DNA of 64,000 bases from Cryptomeria japonica (lineage: Eukaryota > Streptophyta > Pinopsida > Cupressales > Cupressaceae), in the NCBI RefSeq assembly GCF_030272615.1, contig NC_081405.1:25498272-25562271 (forward strand), given 5' to 3'. Shown here piece after piece: positions 51,341 through 61,818 of this stretch (position 1 is its first letter; each line of letters starts with the position of its first letter). Below the pieces are notes generated by a model. That model saw nothing but the letters and a program-made list of their open reading frames with translations, was not told where the DNA came from and searched no databases. A program made the position numbers and the translations under genes.

Positions 51341-53140
51341 ATGAGTTTTACAACAATAAGCCCTACTTACACTATTCCCGTTAGACGAAGCCGTAGAATT
51401 AAGTCTTTCCGAGGTTTAACTACTGAGGAGATGGAACCTAATTTGAATAGCCTTTTTAATGAGGACATGGGTAATTCCTCTAATCCTCCTAATGATGAAG
51501 AAGCTCTCCATGAGGTTTCTGTAGAACAACTTTCGAAATTGGATAACCAATTTGACGATTTTCGACAATGGATGTCTCAAGAATACCCTGATAGTCAAGC
51601 TCTTCCTTTAATTGAGGGTCTAAAACGTATGCTTCAAAGTGATAAGAATGGAATTGATATTTTGCGTGGTATTGCACACATTGTGGATTCAAATGTGATG
51701 CCTATGAATAGTTGTGCCGAAACCTTAGGTTATACACAACCTCCTACCCAAGACAATCATTCTATTCCTTTGACGACTCCTATTGCTAGTATACCTACTT
51801 TTACATCAAACATAATGACTACTTCAACACAAGACATTCCTCCTATGATCACCAGTCATGGGGGCAACCCTTCTTCTTCAATTAACCCTCTTCCTTCATT
51901 CAATCCGACTTCTTCATTCATTCCTCCAATGAGTGTTCCTATTACATCTTCACAAATGAACATGACGCAAGGGGGCAATTCATTTAACCATTCCATTCCT
52001 CCTTGTAGTGTTCCTCTTGTCCAATCATCTCCTATGACTAATTATCATAGAGTCCCACCACCTTACTCTTTACCTTCTTTCAATAACATAACACCTCCAT
52101 CTCAATCTAACACATCCAATATGAATTCTTCGACTGAAGCGACCATTAACAATCTAGCACAAACTGTCTCTTCTTTACAGCAACAAATTGCCTCTATGAA
52201 TCAATCTAAGTTCAGTGTGCCCACATTTGACGTTGCGAGCCCACTTTCTCTTGACATTGTTCGAGCTATCCCTCCTAAACATGTTGAAATCCCGCATTTG
52301 GAGCTTTATAATGGTAAAGGAGATCCTCTAACACATGTTAAGACTTTTCAAACAATTTGTACTGATTTTGCTTATGACCAAAGGTTGCTTGCAAAACTGT
52401 TTACTAGAACATTAAGAGACAAAGCCCTACAATGGTATTGCTCGTTGCCTTCTTATTCTATTACTTCTTTTGAACAACTTGCAAATGCTTTCATTCAACA
52501 ATTTCAAAACAATATAAGTCCTAAAGTTACTTTGATTGATTTAATGCATTGTAAACAAGGTGTTAAAGAAAAAGTGACTGATTTCATTGGTAGATATAAG
52601 CAGTTGTATGCTCAAATTTCTTTTCCAGTGCCTGACAATGATATTCAAAGAATCTTTATTTCTAATTTACAAAAAGATATTCGAGACAAACTTCTGTTTT
52701 CTGAGTTTACTTCTTTCCAACAGTTGTGTGCAACTCTTCACAATTATCAACTGACTGTGAGTCAAATGGAACAATCACATCCTATGGCTCCAAGTGATAA
52801 GGGTGATAGCAGTCAACAACCATTTGGGAAGTTTAAACCGAACAGAGATTCCATCAAATTCAATGAAAACATCATCAACAACAATGTGAATGCAGCATCA
52901 GGTGTGCCTCCTATTTCTAAATTTTTCAAGAGAGAAAGAAAGTATACTCCTTTGAATGAATCATTGCATAGTATTATGAATAAGTTATTGGAACAAAATG
53001 TGCTTACTCTTCCTCCTATAAGACAAATTGATCCTGCAAAGATTACTTCACCTTATTTTGATAACAAAGCCTTTTGTCAATTTCATCGTCAGCCTGGTCA
53101 CGATACTGAAAAATGTTTTTCTTTAAAGGGTAAAATTTAG
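51341..53140 (+). CDS. Element F gag (Ty3/gypsy type)
   Basis: 599 codons from ATG 51341 (MSFTTISPTYTIPVRRSRRI). A long Pro/Ser/Thr/Asn-rich N-terminal half (residues about 90-270), then the Retrotrans_gag domain (about 310-470: LELYNGKGDPLTHVKTFQTI, LRDKALQWYCSLPSYSITSF, DLMHCKQGVKEKVTDFIGRY). Near the end comes a zinc-like block FCQFHRQPGHDTEKC. The frame stops at TAG 53138-53140 (KGKI*DLID); relatives usually have Gln here, so CAG-to-TAG is likely. The particle-forming gag otherwise looks intact. Confidence 0.88.
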   Translation: MSFTTISPTYTIPVRRSRRIKSFRGLTTEEMEPNLNSLFNEDMGNSSNPPNDEEALHEVSVEQLSKLDNQFDDFRQWMSQEYPDSQALPLIEGLKRMLQSDKNGIDILRGIAHIVDSNVMPMNSCAETLGYTQPPTQDNHSIPLTTPIASIPTFTSNIMTTSTQDIPPMITSHGGNPSSSINPLPSFNPTSSFIPPMSVPITSSQMNMTQGGNSFNHSIPPCSVPLVQSSPMTNYHRVPPPYSLPSFNNITPPSQSNTSNMNSSTEATINNLAQTVSSLQQQIASMNQSKFSVPTFDVASPLSLDIVRAIPPKHVEIPHLELYNGKGDPLTHVKTFQTICTDFAYDQRLLAKLFTRTLRDKALQWYCSLPSYSITSFEQLANAFIQQFQNNISPKVTLIDLMHCKQGVKEKVTDFIGRYKQLYAQISFPVPDNDIQRIFISNLQKDIRDKLLFSEFTSFQQLCATLHNYQLTVSQMEQSHPMAPSDKGDSSQQPFGKFKPNRDSIKFNENIINNNVNAASGVPPISKFFKRERKYTPLNESLHSIMNKLLEQNVLTLPPIRQIDPAKITSPYFDNKAFCQFHRQPGHDTEKCFSLKGKI

Positions 53141-54763
53141 GATTTGATTGATAATAATACTATTTCTGTTTCTGGAGTGAATGATAAAGGCAACACATCT
53201 GTAGCTCCTCCTAACCAAAATCTTCAGATTTTCACTGATCCATTGCCTTCTCATACCTCTAATGCGATTGAGGCTAATGATTCCTCTCTCTCATCTAATG
53301 GTCTTGTGTCTATGACCCCGAATGTGATTAACTTTGTAGAGCAGCAAGAAATCCCTGAAGAACCTTCCATCACATTTGATTCCAGTGAAACCATTAGGGC
53401 ACCTGATGGTCCTTTATACATAGTTGCAAAAGTCAAGAATACACCTTGCTGTGGAGTGCTTATTGATCCTTCGTGCATGGTTAATGTTATTACTGAGGAA
53501 TTTCTTTTTACTTTGCAATTGAATCAAGTGATCTATGACAAAATAGATGTGATTATGAAATTATTTGATGCATTTTCTTCTCCCGCAATTGGTTCTATTA
53601 CATTGCCTATTGAGGTTCATAACAAATCCCTTGATGTGAACTTTGCTATTATTCCATCTTCCGAACAATTTCGTGTGAAGCTTGGCTATCCTTGGCTATC
53701 TTCCATGAAAGCTATTGCTTCTCCTATTCACAAGTGTTTGAAATTTCCCCATAACGGTGAAGTCGTTACTGTCAATCATAGTCTCTTTAAACCAGCTGAA
53801 AGAACTTCTAGTGTTCCTATAGATTACTTTTGGCCTAAACAATTCCAATCTCTTCCTCCGCGAAGTGATCATCTTTTCAAATCTTATCAAAAGTGGAAAA
53901 CAGATATGATCCTATCTCTAAGTGAACCTAGAACACCTAAACTTGACATTCCTATCATTCTTGAGAAGGAAGTTCTTCCTTTGAAAGATAAAACTAATGT
54001 CTTTCCTCAAGAAGATTCCCAACCCATCCCTATGGATGTGACTATGTCTATGCCTAATAAACTTCCTAAGAGTAGACCTATACCTCCTCGTCATGATGGA
54101 CTTGGTCTTCTCCCTAAACCAAAAATTCCTCCTTTGTATGGAGCAGTTCCTCCTTCTTTTTATAAAGAGAAGAGACCTTCTTCTTCTCCTATTATCCAGC
54201 CTAAGAGACCACAACCTAAACACCCAAGTGCTAAGGATGAGAACATTCCTCCTCCTCAATCTTCTCCACTTCCTACCAAGACTAGACGAAATCGTTCTGC
54301 ACGTGAACGCCGACGAAAGCGTCATCTTAGAGCTCAGGCAGCTGCTTCTCAAACTTTGCAATCTCCAAAAACACCTTCAACAAGCATTATTCCATTTTCT
54401 CCTCAGCCGGACATTGAGCCTAAATCTCCTAAACATAAGATGCATGATGATCTTGATCCTGTGCGAGTTAAAGATCCTATTTTTATAAATCTTGATGACG
54501 ATATAGGTGAAAATGTTACTCCTCTTGCTTCTGATAGTGAATATGAACTTGTTGATGTTGATAACCATTTATCTAATGAATTTTCTAAAGCACTTATCCT
54601 AGCCCCTAGACAAGAACAATGTGGCTCGGAACATGAACATAGCCCTTGTTTGGATCTTGTGATAGCTCCATCTGCTGTGTTGGATGTTCCTCCTCTAGCG
54701 TGTTCCCTGCCTTCCCGAAACATTGATCAACAAGATCGGGGGGTAGATGACGTGCTAGACTAG
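53141..54763 (+). CDS. Element F protease and Pro/Arg-rich extension (same frame as gag)
   Basis: 539 codons if read from an ATG-less start after the gag TAG. Residues about 90-260 form an aspartic-protease-like domain: GPLYIVAKVKNTPCCGVLID, then PSCMVNVI, IGSITLPIEVHNKSLDVNFA and LGYPWLSSMKAIASPIHKCL. The catalytic block reads D-P-S where D-[ST]-G is usual, so activity is doubtful. The C-terminal part is Pro-rich, with an Arg-rich cluster (KTRRNRSARERRRKRHLR) and an acidic tail (NLDDDIGENV). RT and integrase, expected next, are absent. Role of the tail unknown. Confidence 0.8.
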   Translation, partial: DLIDNNTISVSGVNDKGNTSVAPPNQNLQIFTDPLPSHTSNAIEANDSSLSSNGLVSMTPNVINFVEQQEIPEEPSITFDSSETIRAPDGPLYIVAKVKNTPCCGVLIDPSCMVNVITEEFLFTLQLNQVIYDKIDVIMKLFDAFSSPAIGSITLPIEVHNKSLDVNFAIIPSSEQFRVKLGYPWLSSMKAIASPIHKCLKFPHNGEVVTVNHSLFKPAERTSSVPIDYFWPKQFQSLPPRSDHLFKSYQKWKTDMILSLSEPRTPKLDIPIILEKEVLPLKDKTNVFPQEDSQPIPMDVTMSMPNKLPKSRPIPPRHDGLGLLPKPKIPPLYGAVPPSFYKEKRPSSSPIIQPKRPQPKHPSAKDENIPPPQSSPLPTKTRRNRSARERRRKRHLRAQAAASQTLQSPKTPSTSIIPFSPQPDIEPKSPKHKMHDDLDPVRVKDPIFINLDDDIGENVTPLASDSEYELVDVDNHLSNEFSKALILAPRQEQCGSEHEHSPCLDLVIAPSAVLDVPPLACSLPSRNIDQQDRGVDDVLD

Positions 54764-55487
54764 TTACATTAGCATAGCAGATTCTCTCCCCCTCTTTTTT
54801 GTTACTTCTTCTATATGTTATTCTCATTCTTCTATTTGTTGTCCTTGGTGTTGTCTACTTGAGGACGATGCAAAGCATTGAGATCTCTCGATCTCTCTCA
54901 TGTTGACTCAAAAGACACATGTGTTCCCTTCTTCTAGGTGACCTTCCTTGATTGGGGAATGAAGAACAATTATGCATACATACATATGATATATATACAT
55001 GACTTATCATACAACATACTGACCCCGAGGAAAGCAAAGTCACCTCGTGCTTTGTGTTTGGTGTCTATTATCCTTAGGTTTATCTCACACTTGGGGGCTA
55101 AATCCTTGCGATAACGTGCTCCTTTCTCATTTCTTATATGTATCACTACGTTAAAACAATCACCCCCGGTGAGGCGTGTGCGATCGCTTTAACATAGGGG
55201 GGCATACATCCCATTCATATCTTTTCAAGATACTTGAAAATTTCTTGGTAAATTTAACCTTGCCTTGAAAATTTTTGATATCTTTCTTGCATGACTCATA
55301 GTGAGGGAGCCTTACTACTGACAGTCATGGTTCTTCCTCGTGATCTTCCCTTTTACTTTGTCAATCGAAGTCGTAAGATCCTTAGTCCACTGGGGGCTTG
55401 GTGTATCTTGCCTCCTTGACGTGGTGAAAGTCTTTCAATGTTGTTTCCTTGTACTTTACCGGAAGTATGAGCATACATACTCCCGCT
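54764..55487 (+). other. 3' noncoding region of element F
   Basis: Pyrimidine-rich start (CTCTCCCCCTCTTTTTTG), then a CTTGAGGACGATGCAAAGCA stretch typical of plant Gypsy 3' regions. No open frame of note and no trace of RT, RNase H or integrase. Confidence 0.7.
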
Positions 55488-55502
55488 AAAGTGGGGGTTA
55501 AA
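55488..55502 (+). promoter_or_regulatory. Polypurine tract of element F
   Basis: AAAGTGGGGGTTAAA immediately before the 3' LTR. Confidence 0.85.
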
Positions 55503-56734
55503 TGTAGCGTCCTAAAATTGTGACACTTGCAATTTCAACTGCATTTCAGTCTTCACGGTGGCGACGCAACACACAACCTGAATGGAGACCCTGAAACTTG
55601 CTCACGACACTGAAAACTGCATTTTTCAAGTACCCTGGCCTGAACCTCCTTGCACCCTGATGTCCTGGGAGGTGGGACCAGAGCGCCCAGCGCCCTGGTC
55701 CCTCAGGACCAGGGCGCCCAGCGCCCTGGTCCCTGGGTCCTATTTTGGGCCCAGTCTCCTAAGGGGCTCGGGTCTTTTTGTTTGCAATTTGGAAATTACA
55801 TTTCCTGGTCGGCCTAAGGTCGGGAAAATCAGTCTATCAGCCCTAAATGACAAGTATATAAACTACATTTTTCTCTCTCATTTGGCATGAAGAGGATATG
55901 TGTACAAAGCGTGGAAATTATACTCAAGCATTCAAGCATTCAAGCATTCTTTCAAGCAATTGATCATTTCAAGTCTCCATTCAAGGCTAAGTGTTGCATT
56001 CAAGTCAAGGATTCAACCATTGAAGAGGAGATCACATACTACATGCTACAACATACAACATACAACATCTATACCTTCGCACATAAGGATACAAACATCC
56101 TTAGAACAAGGTATTAGTACTTGTTTTATAGTCATTTACATTTACAGCTCTTGCTCATTTCTTGGTTAATTCCAAAACCGGGGTTTGACCTAAAGGCAAA
56201 CCCCTAATCCCTAACCCCCCAATCGTCTTCGCTTTTCTGTGTGTAGGTTGCAGGTATGCGACTGAAATTGAAGATCTGGAATCCTTGTGTAGAGACAAAC
56301 AGATCCCCCTTCGTTTCGTGGATTTTTCGGAGGACCGTGGCGCCGGGCGCCATCGTCCCGACAACTTTTGCTCAAATTTGCAGGACAGTGCCGTATCGAC
56401 ATTCTACTGCTAATTCCAGGTCCGCAGCTTCATCCTATAACCCGAACTCAGTTTATAAGCGAATCTTTATGACTTTCTATGTATTCTTAGCTTAATTTCC
56501 TTAACAACATTCTTTACAAAAGAGGGTAGCCTTGCTTTCCTAACCCTTGAAATTCATTTAGCATCCAATCTTACATTGTGTGGGATTGGATCTTATGAGT
56601 TTCAACCCCTCTTTTGAATGTAAAGTCTCTCCCCTAAGTGAAAACCATCGAATCCTAGCAAACCTCCCTTCTCTCTCCTCGGAGTTGGAAGAGGGGAGAA
56701 CAACTAGGGTTCGATTGCGATTTTCTGCTTTACA
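55503..56734 (+). repeat. 3' LTR of element F
   Basis: 1,232 bp copy of 48937-50167. The GC-rich region includes a perfect 12-bp hairpin at 55706-55732 (GGACCAGGGCGC / GCGCCCTGGTCC). Confidence 0.95.
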
Positions 56735-56936
56735 CCAAGAAATATTCCTTCATCACATCTAGGTTCAAACTTTCCAATGGAATCATCTCTTTTGATATAA
56801 CACTTACTCCCAAAGATTCTAAAATACTTAAGAGTAGGAGAATGACCAAACCGTAATTCATAAGGTGTCTTACCTGTATCTCCTTTGATATGAACTCTGT
56901 TGAATGTATAAATCATTGTACTTACTGCTTCTCTCT
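56735..56936 (-). pseudogene. Element D integrase C-terminal part
   Basis: Minus-strand open frame reading YQREAVSTMIYTFNRVHIKG, TPYELRFGHSPTLKYFRIFG, SKCYIKRDD and CDEGIFLG. These are the last integrase blocks of the Copia family to which D, E and G belong. At 56937 it meets the plus-strand RT of E head-to-head. Confidence 0.88.
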
Positions 56937-57003
56937 GGTAGATATAGCTAGGATTGAAGCTATAAGATTATTTCTTGCCTATGTTGCCCATAAAAACTAC
57001 AAG

Positions 57004-58218
57004 GTTTATTAGATGGATGTTAAGTGTGCATTTTTGAATGGGGATCTTGATGAGGAATTTTATATTGAGCAACCTGATGGTTTTTCACTATCAGATGATA
57101 CAAACATGGTTTGCATGTTAAGAAAAGCTTTATATGGATTGAAACAAGCACCTAGAGTTTGGTATGCAAGGTTCAATAAATATTTTTTGAAGCTTGGTTT
57201 TACTAAGGGTAATGCTGACAATAATTTATATTATAAGATCACTGATGATGATATACTGATTATTAAAATATTTGTTGATGACATTATTTTTGGAGGTGAA
57301 GATAAGTTGTGCATGAAATTTTCTAAAAATATGGAGAAAGAATTTGAAATGTCTATGATTGGGGAAATGATTTTTTTCTTAGGTTTACAGATTACTTAGA
57401 CTGACAAAGGTATTTTCATCTGTCAAACTAAGTATGCTAGGGAATTGTTGAAGAAATTTAGAATGGGAGTTCTAAACCAGTAAGTACTCCTATGATTACA
57501 AATGAGAAATTGATAGGGAAATATGTTTCTGCACCGGTAAATCCTACAAGACACAAATCTATGATTGGATCTCTGCTTTATTTGACTCAGACTAGACTTG
57601 ACATAATGAATGTTGTTTGTATTACATCTAGATTTCAGAGTGATCTTATAGAAAATCATGAGAGTGCAATGAAAATGATTTTTCGATACTTGCAAGGTAC
57701 ATCAGAATATGGTTTGTGGTACCCTAAGGATGATGACTTTACTTTATGTGCATATACAAATGTTGATTGGGTTGGTGATGTTGATGATTGAAAAAGTACT
57801 TCCGATGGAGCTTTCTTTCTTGGAAAGAAGTTGGTTTCATGGATCAACAAGAAACAATCATGTACTTCTTTATCTACTATTGAAGTTGAGTATGTTGTTG
57901 CTGATACTAATTGTACATAGGTTTTATGGATGAAGCAAATGTTGAAGGATATCAAAAGCATTGGAGTGATAGTTATTCAGTGTGATAACTCTGTTGCTAT
58001 TGACATATCAAAGAATCTTGTATTTCACTCTAAGACAAAGCACATATCAATCAAGTATAACTTTTTGAAGGAGAGGGTGGAAGAAAATGAAGTTAGATTG
58101 GTTTATGTGAACACAAAAGAGTAGATTGTAGATATTTTCACTAAATCTTTGCCTAAAGAACCATTTGAGTATCTGAGAGACAGGTTAGGGGTTTATGCTC
58201 CTCCGACAGAGAACTGAT
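57004..58218 (+). pseudogene. Element E RT and RNase H
   Basis: 57013-57399 encodes MDVKCAFLNGDLDEEFYIEQ, RKALYGLKQAPRVWYARFN and the catalytic IFVDDIIFGG. After a frameshift near 57460 come MIGSLLYLTQTRLDIMNVVC (57564), the RNase H start, and IQCDNSVAIDISKNLVFHSK (57978). Stops at 57789, 57918 and 58122 break it. It contains the RT core that D lacks. Confidence 0.85.
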
Positions 58219-58632
58219 TGATGTTTTTTGGCATCAGTCTGGTATGCATTATTAGAGATATTTTTCATTTTGACACTGATGTGGGGATGCTACTGCTCAG
58301 GGGGAGTATTAAGCTTTGTGATTCAGTAGTTTATGTTTTTTCTTTGATATTTTTGTCAGATTTTTGGCATTGATGTCAAAGGGGAAGAGATATTGATGTG
58401 AAAAAGAAAAACTTAAGGAGTTGTATACATTAGGGGGAGGTATATGTGTAATTCAAAGCTTTACAGAGATATCATTCACTAGGGGTGATTGGTCTTTATT
58501 TCAAAACTTCATTTCTATATCTTTGAGTGGGAGATTCTTGGTTGTCTTCCATTGGGGGAGACTTGTTTGACATTTCTTGTTACTTAGATGTTTTTCACAT
58601 CTAGTGTTGCCATCAATTCCAAAGGGGGAGAT

Positions 58633-59825
58633 TGTTGGCCATTTGGAGAAATTGATTATGTGTTGCATTGATGTTTTGTCATTGATGCCAATACTAGCTG
58701 TTTGTATGCTTTACCGACACCCTTCTGGTCCCGATAGGTTGAGTAGGTTCTGGTTCGTTTGGATCCTGTATGATCCAATATAGTTTGGTTATGGAATTGG
58801 CTTATTCATGATACTCATGTTCATATTTAGTAAGTTGGTTTTGGTCTGGTGATCGGATGCTATTTTGTTTGCTTGGAAGCTTGGCTTGTGGTTCCGGTGA
58901 GGGTTTCACAAGAAGAGATTTTGATGAAGATCTTTGATGATATGCATAAGTGGTGTTGGTACAACTTCTGGTGGAGATTCAGGATGTTGTTGGTGATCAT
59001 GTTTGAGACTTGGCGGATGGATATCATTACTTTAGCATGTGGACCTATATTGGGTCCTAGTTGATCTAGGTTATGAACCGACTTAATGTAACACGTGGAT
59101 TGGACCTCTCGATGTATTTTCGAGATGTCTTATGTGTTGGATATTATTCATTTGGTCTAAGGCCGACATGTTTTGTAATTATGTAATTGGTTTATTGTCT
59201 GGTGGTCGACCTGATTGTTTATGGTCGGGGGTTTGTATATATATGATGTAAGATCTCATTGTAGATAATCATGGTATAGGATCATAGGTATATGGTCAAG
59301 GAATGGGATATGGATATGTAATGTGCGAATAATTTAATATCATTCAGATAAAGGATTTGGACGATCATTGGAGATCAAATTGGGTATATGTAAGAGGATT
59401 TAGTCCTCCGGTATAGAGCTTAACTAGAACTATACTCAGGCATAGGAGATGTTATCTTTGCAGTTCAAACACTTCTTCGGATTGTAGTCAGTGAGACTCC
59501 TTTTGTGATGAGCAGTGCGCTCTAGGTTGTTGGCCTTCCTACAAGTACAAGCCCTCAATTGTAATTCACATACTTACTGTAGAAGTATTGTCTAACTATG
59601 GGTAGGCTTCCCACTGTGTTTTTTCCCTTTATTAGGTTTTCCACATATAAATTTTGGTGTCATGTTGATAGTATTTATTCTGTGATTATTGTTCATGCTT
59701 ATTTGGTTTAACTGCTATTCTGGTATTAATGTTTTGGGTTTCGGTATTAAAGATTTAATTGCTAAATGTTCTAGTAATCTGTAGTTGATTCAACCCCCCC
59801 CTCTCAGTTGTCTTCCAGTTATTTG
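58633..59825 (+). repeat. LTR of element E
   Basis: Begins TGTTGGCC and carries a C-tract motif (CAACCCCCCCCCTCTCAGTTG, 59789) like the D LTR. The usual CTAACA end is missing, so the right border is approximate. Confidence 0.7.
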
Positions 59826-60256
59826 ATGTCAATTATTGACATCAATGACAATCCAATACCAACAATCTCCCCCTTTGGCATTGATGTCAATGCACTTTAT
59901 TCTCTCTCCCCCTTTGACAACAATGGAAAAGGGTGTTGCAACCAACTGTCAACTGTGCATGAACACCCCCTTTAATTTTCTATAGCAATGAATGGAACTT
60001 CCAATTTCGATCATGACACATCTGCAATACATTAGAAATTTCCTTTACAACTTCTTGACCTCTTTTGCCTATAGCTAGATGAACTATTATTACAGTATAA
60101 AAAGTAGTACCAATATCGCTTACAAAAATTTCAAAAACTCCTCCTGAGACAAACATGAGGTTCAAGGTGGTAAGTATAGAAACAATATGCTCCCCTGAAC
60201 CACATATCTAAAATCAACACTTTAAGTGCAGAAGGAGGGTGAGACAACACCCAATT

Positions 60257-60930
60257 TTATCTCAAGTACTCAAAACTATCTTTGGGTAGTGGCTTAGTAA
60301 AGATATCAACTATTTTCTCACCAGTACAAACATATTCAACTTTTACTTCTTTCTCTGCAACCTTTTCTCTAAGAAAATGATATTTGATTGCAATGTACTT
60401 TGTCCTAGAATTCATGACAGGGTTCTTTGATATATTGATTGCACTTGAGATGTCACACATAATAGCAATAGGATCTGAAAATGATACCTGAATATCTTTT
60501 AAGGTTTGTTTCATCCACAAAACCTATGAACAACATGTGGCAACTGCAATATACTCAGCTTTAGCCGTAGACAAAGAAATAAAATCTTGCTTCTTGTCAT
60601 GCCATGAAACTAATCTATTTCCAAGGAATAAAGCTTCACCACTGGTGTTTTTTCGGTCATCTACACATCCTTCCCAATCAACATTAGTATAGGCTTGCAA
60701 AGTGAAAACTCCTTTCTTTGAATACCATAAGTTGTAAGTGTCCCTTGTAGATACTTGAAAATTCTGCTAACAACATTTACATGTGATTGCTTTGGAGCAC
60801 CTTGGAATCTAGCTACCATGCATATTGCTTGCACAATATCAGGCCTGGAAGCTGTGAGATACAACAGGCTTCCAATCATGGACCTATACAAGGTCTGATC
60901 AACACTAGGTGACTCATCATCTTTGCTCAA
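60257..60930 (-). pseudogene. Element G RT end and RNase H
   Basis: 60930-60661 encodes YRSMIGSLLYLTASRPDIVQ and YLQGTLTTYG; 60520-60257 encodes MCDISSAINISKNPVMNSRT and IVDIFTKPLPKDSFEYLR. The intervening RNase H centre is frameshifted. Confidence 0.85.
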
Positions 60931-61818
60931 CTTGCATCATATCACCATGGGGGTACTGACCCATTTGTTGTCCTCCATTTGAAATTTCTTTAACATGTCC
61001 TTGACATACTTGGTTTGAGAGATGAATATGCCCTTATTCAGCTATGATATTTGCAAACCAAGAAAATATGACAACTCTCCAAACATGGACATTTCAAACT
61101 CTAACTATATCTTATCAGCAAATTCTTTGCATAGAATATCTTTGTTACCTCCAAAGATGATATCATCTACATAAATCACTACTATTATCATGTAGTCTCC
61201 GTCTACTTTGATATATAAATTGTTGTCAACATTTCCTTTTCTGTAACCTTGTTGATGGAGATACTTATCCAACCTAGAATACCATGCTCTAGGTGCCTGC
61301 TTTAGACCATATAATGCCTTTTTGAATTTGCAAACAAAGTTGTCATCTTCATGCAGCTAAAAGCCTTTAGGTTTCTCTATGTATACCTCTTCTTATAGAT
61401 TACCATTAAAAAATGCATATTTGACATCCATTTGATATACTTTGTATCCTTTATGTGCTGAGAATGCCAAGAACATTTTGATTGCTTCAAGTCTTGCAAT
61501 TGGTGCAAAGGTTTCTTCAAAATCTATGCCCTCTACCTGAGAATATCCCTTGCATATTATCCTTGCCTTGTTCCTTATTACCTTGCCTTCTTCATTCATC
61601 TTGTTCCTATAGACCCATTTAGTTCCAATGACATTTATGTCTGTTGGCCTAGGAACTAATTCCCATGTTTTGTTCTTTTCTATTTGTTGCAACTCCTCTT
61701 CCATTGCCTTCATCCAATCTTCACTCTTGCTAGCTTCATCAAATGTCCTAGGTTCCATCTCTGTCATAAGGCAAAAGTTTACTTGTTTAGTGTTCCTATC
61801 TTTCCTTCTAGTTTTCAC
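60931..61818 (-). pseudogene. Element G reverse transcriptase
   Basis: 61818-61393 encodes [40 protein letters not shown] and [14 protein letters not shown]. Below 61393 the frame is broken but KKALYGLKQAPRAWYSRLD and the catalytic IYVDDIIFGG can still be read. Confidence 0.85.

Larger units (their letters stand above)
48932..56739 (+). mobile_element. Element F: complete Gypsy-type element with gag and protease only, CCAAG duplications
   Basis: LTRs 48937-50167 and 55503-56734 (1,231 and 1,232 bp) start TGTAGCGTCCTAAAATTGTG and end GCTTTACA/ACTTTACA. CCAAG is duplicated at 48932-48936 and 56735-56739, inside element D. PBS and PPT are present. The interior has a Ty3-type gag and a retroviral-type protease in one frame (single TAG between), then a Pro/Arg-rich extension. 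No RT, RNase H or integrase lies in the 5.3-kb interior. By eye the LTRs differ at about 2%, mostly CG-to-TG or CG-to-CA changes. Movement would need enzymes in trans (inference). Confidence 0.95.
56937..59825 (+). mobile_element. Element E: Copia 3' half, inverted relative to D
   Basis: Plus strand: RT from IARIEAIRLFLAY onward, RNase H, PPT (AAAGGGGGAGAT) and an LTR starting TGTTGGCCATTTGG at 58633. Gag, protease, integrase and RT start are missing. Its RNase H and LTR are homologous to D in opposite orientation. The LTR end is not clean and merges into G. Confidence 0.8.

Noticed and set aside
53918-54361. 147-codon Arg/Ser-rich minus-strand frame
   Set aside because: Antisense of the Pro-rich part of the element F protease frame; composition follows from the opposite strand.
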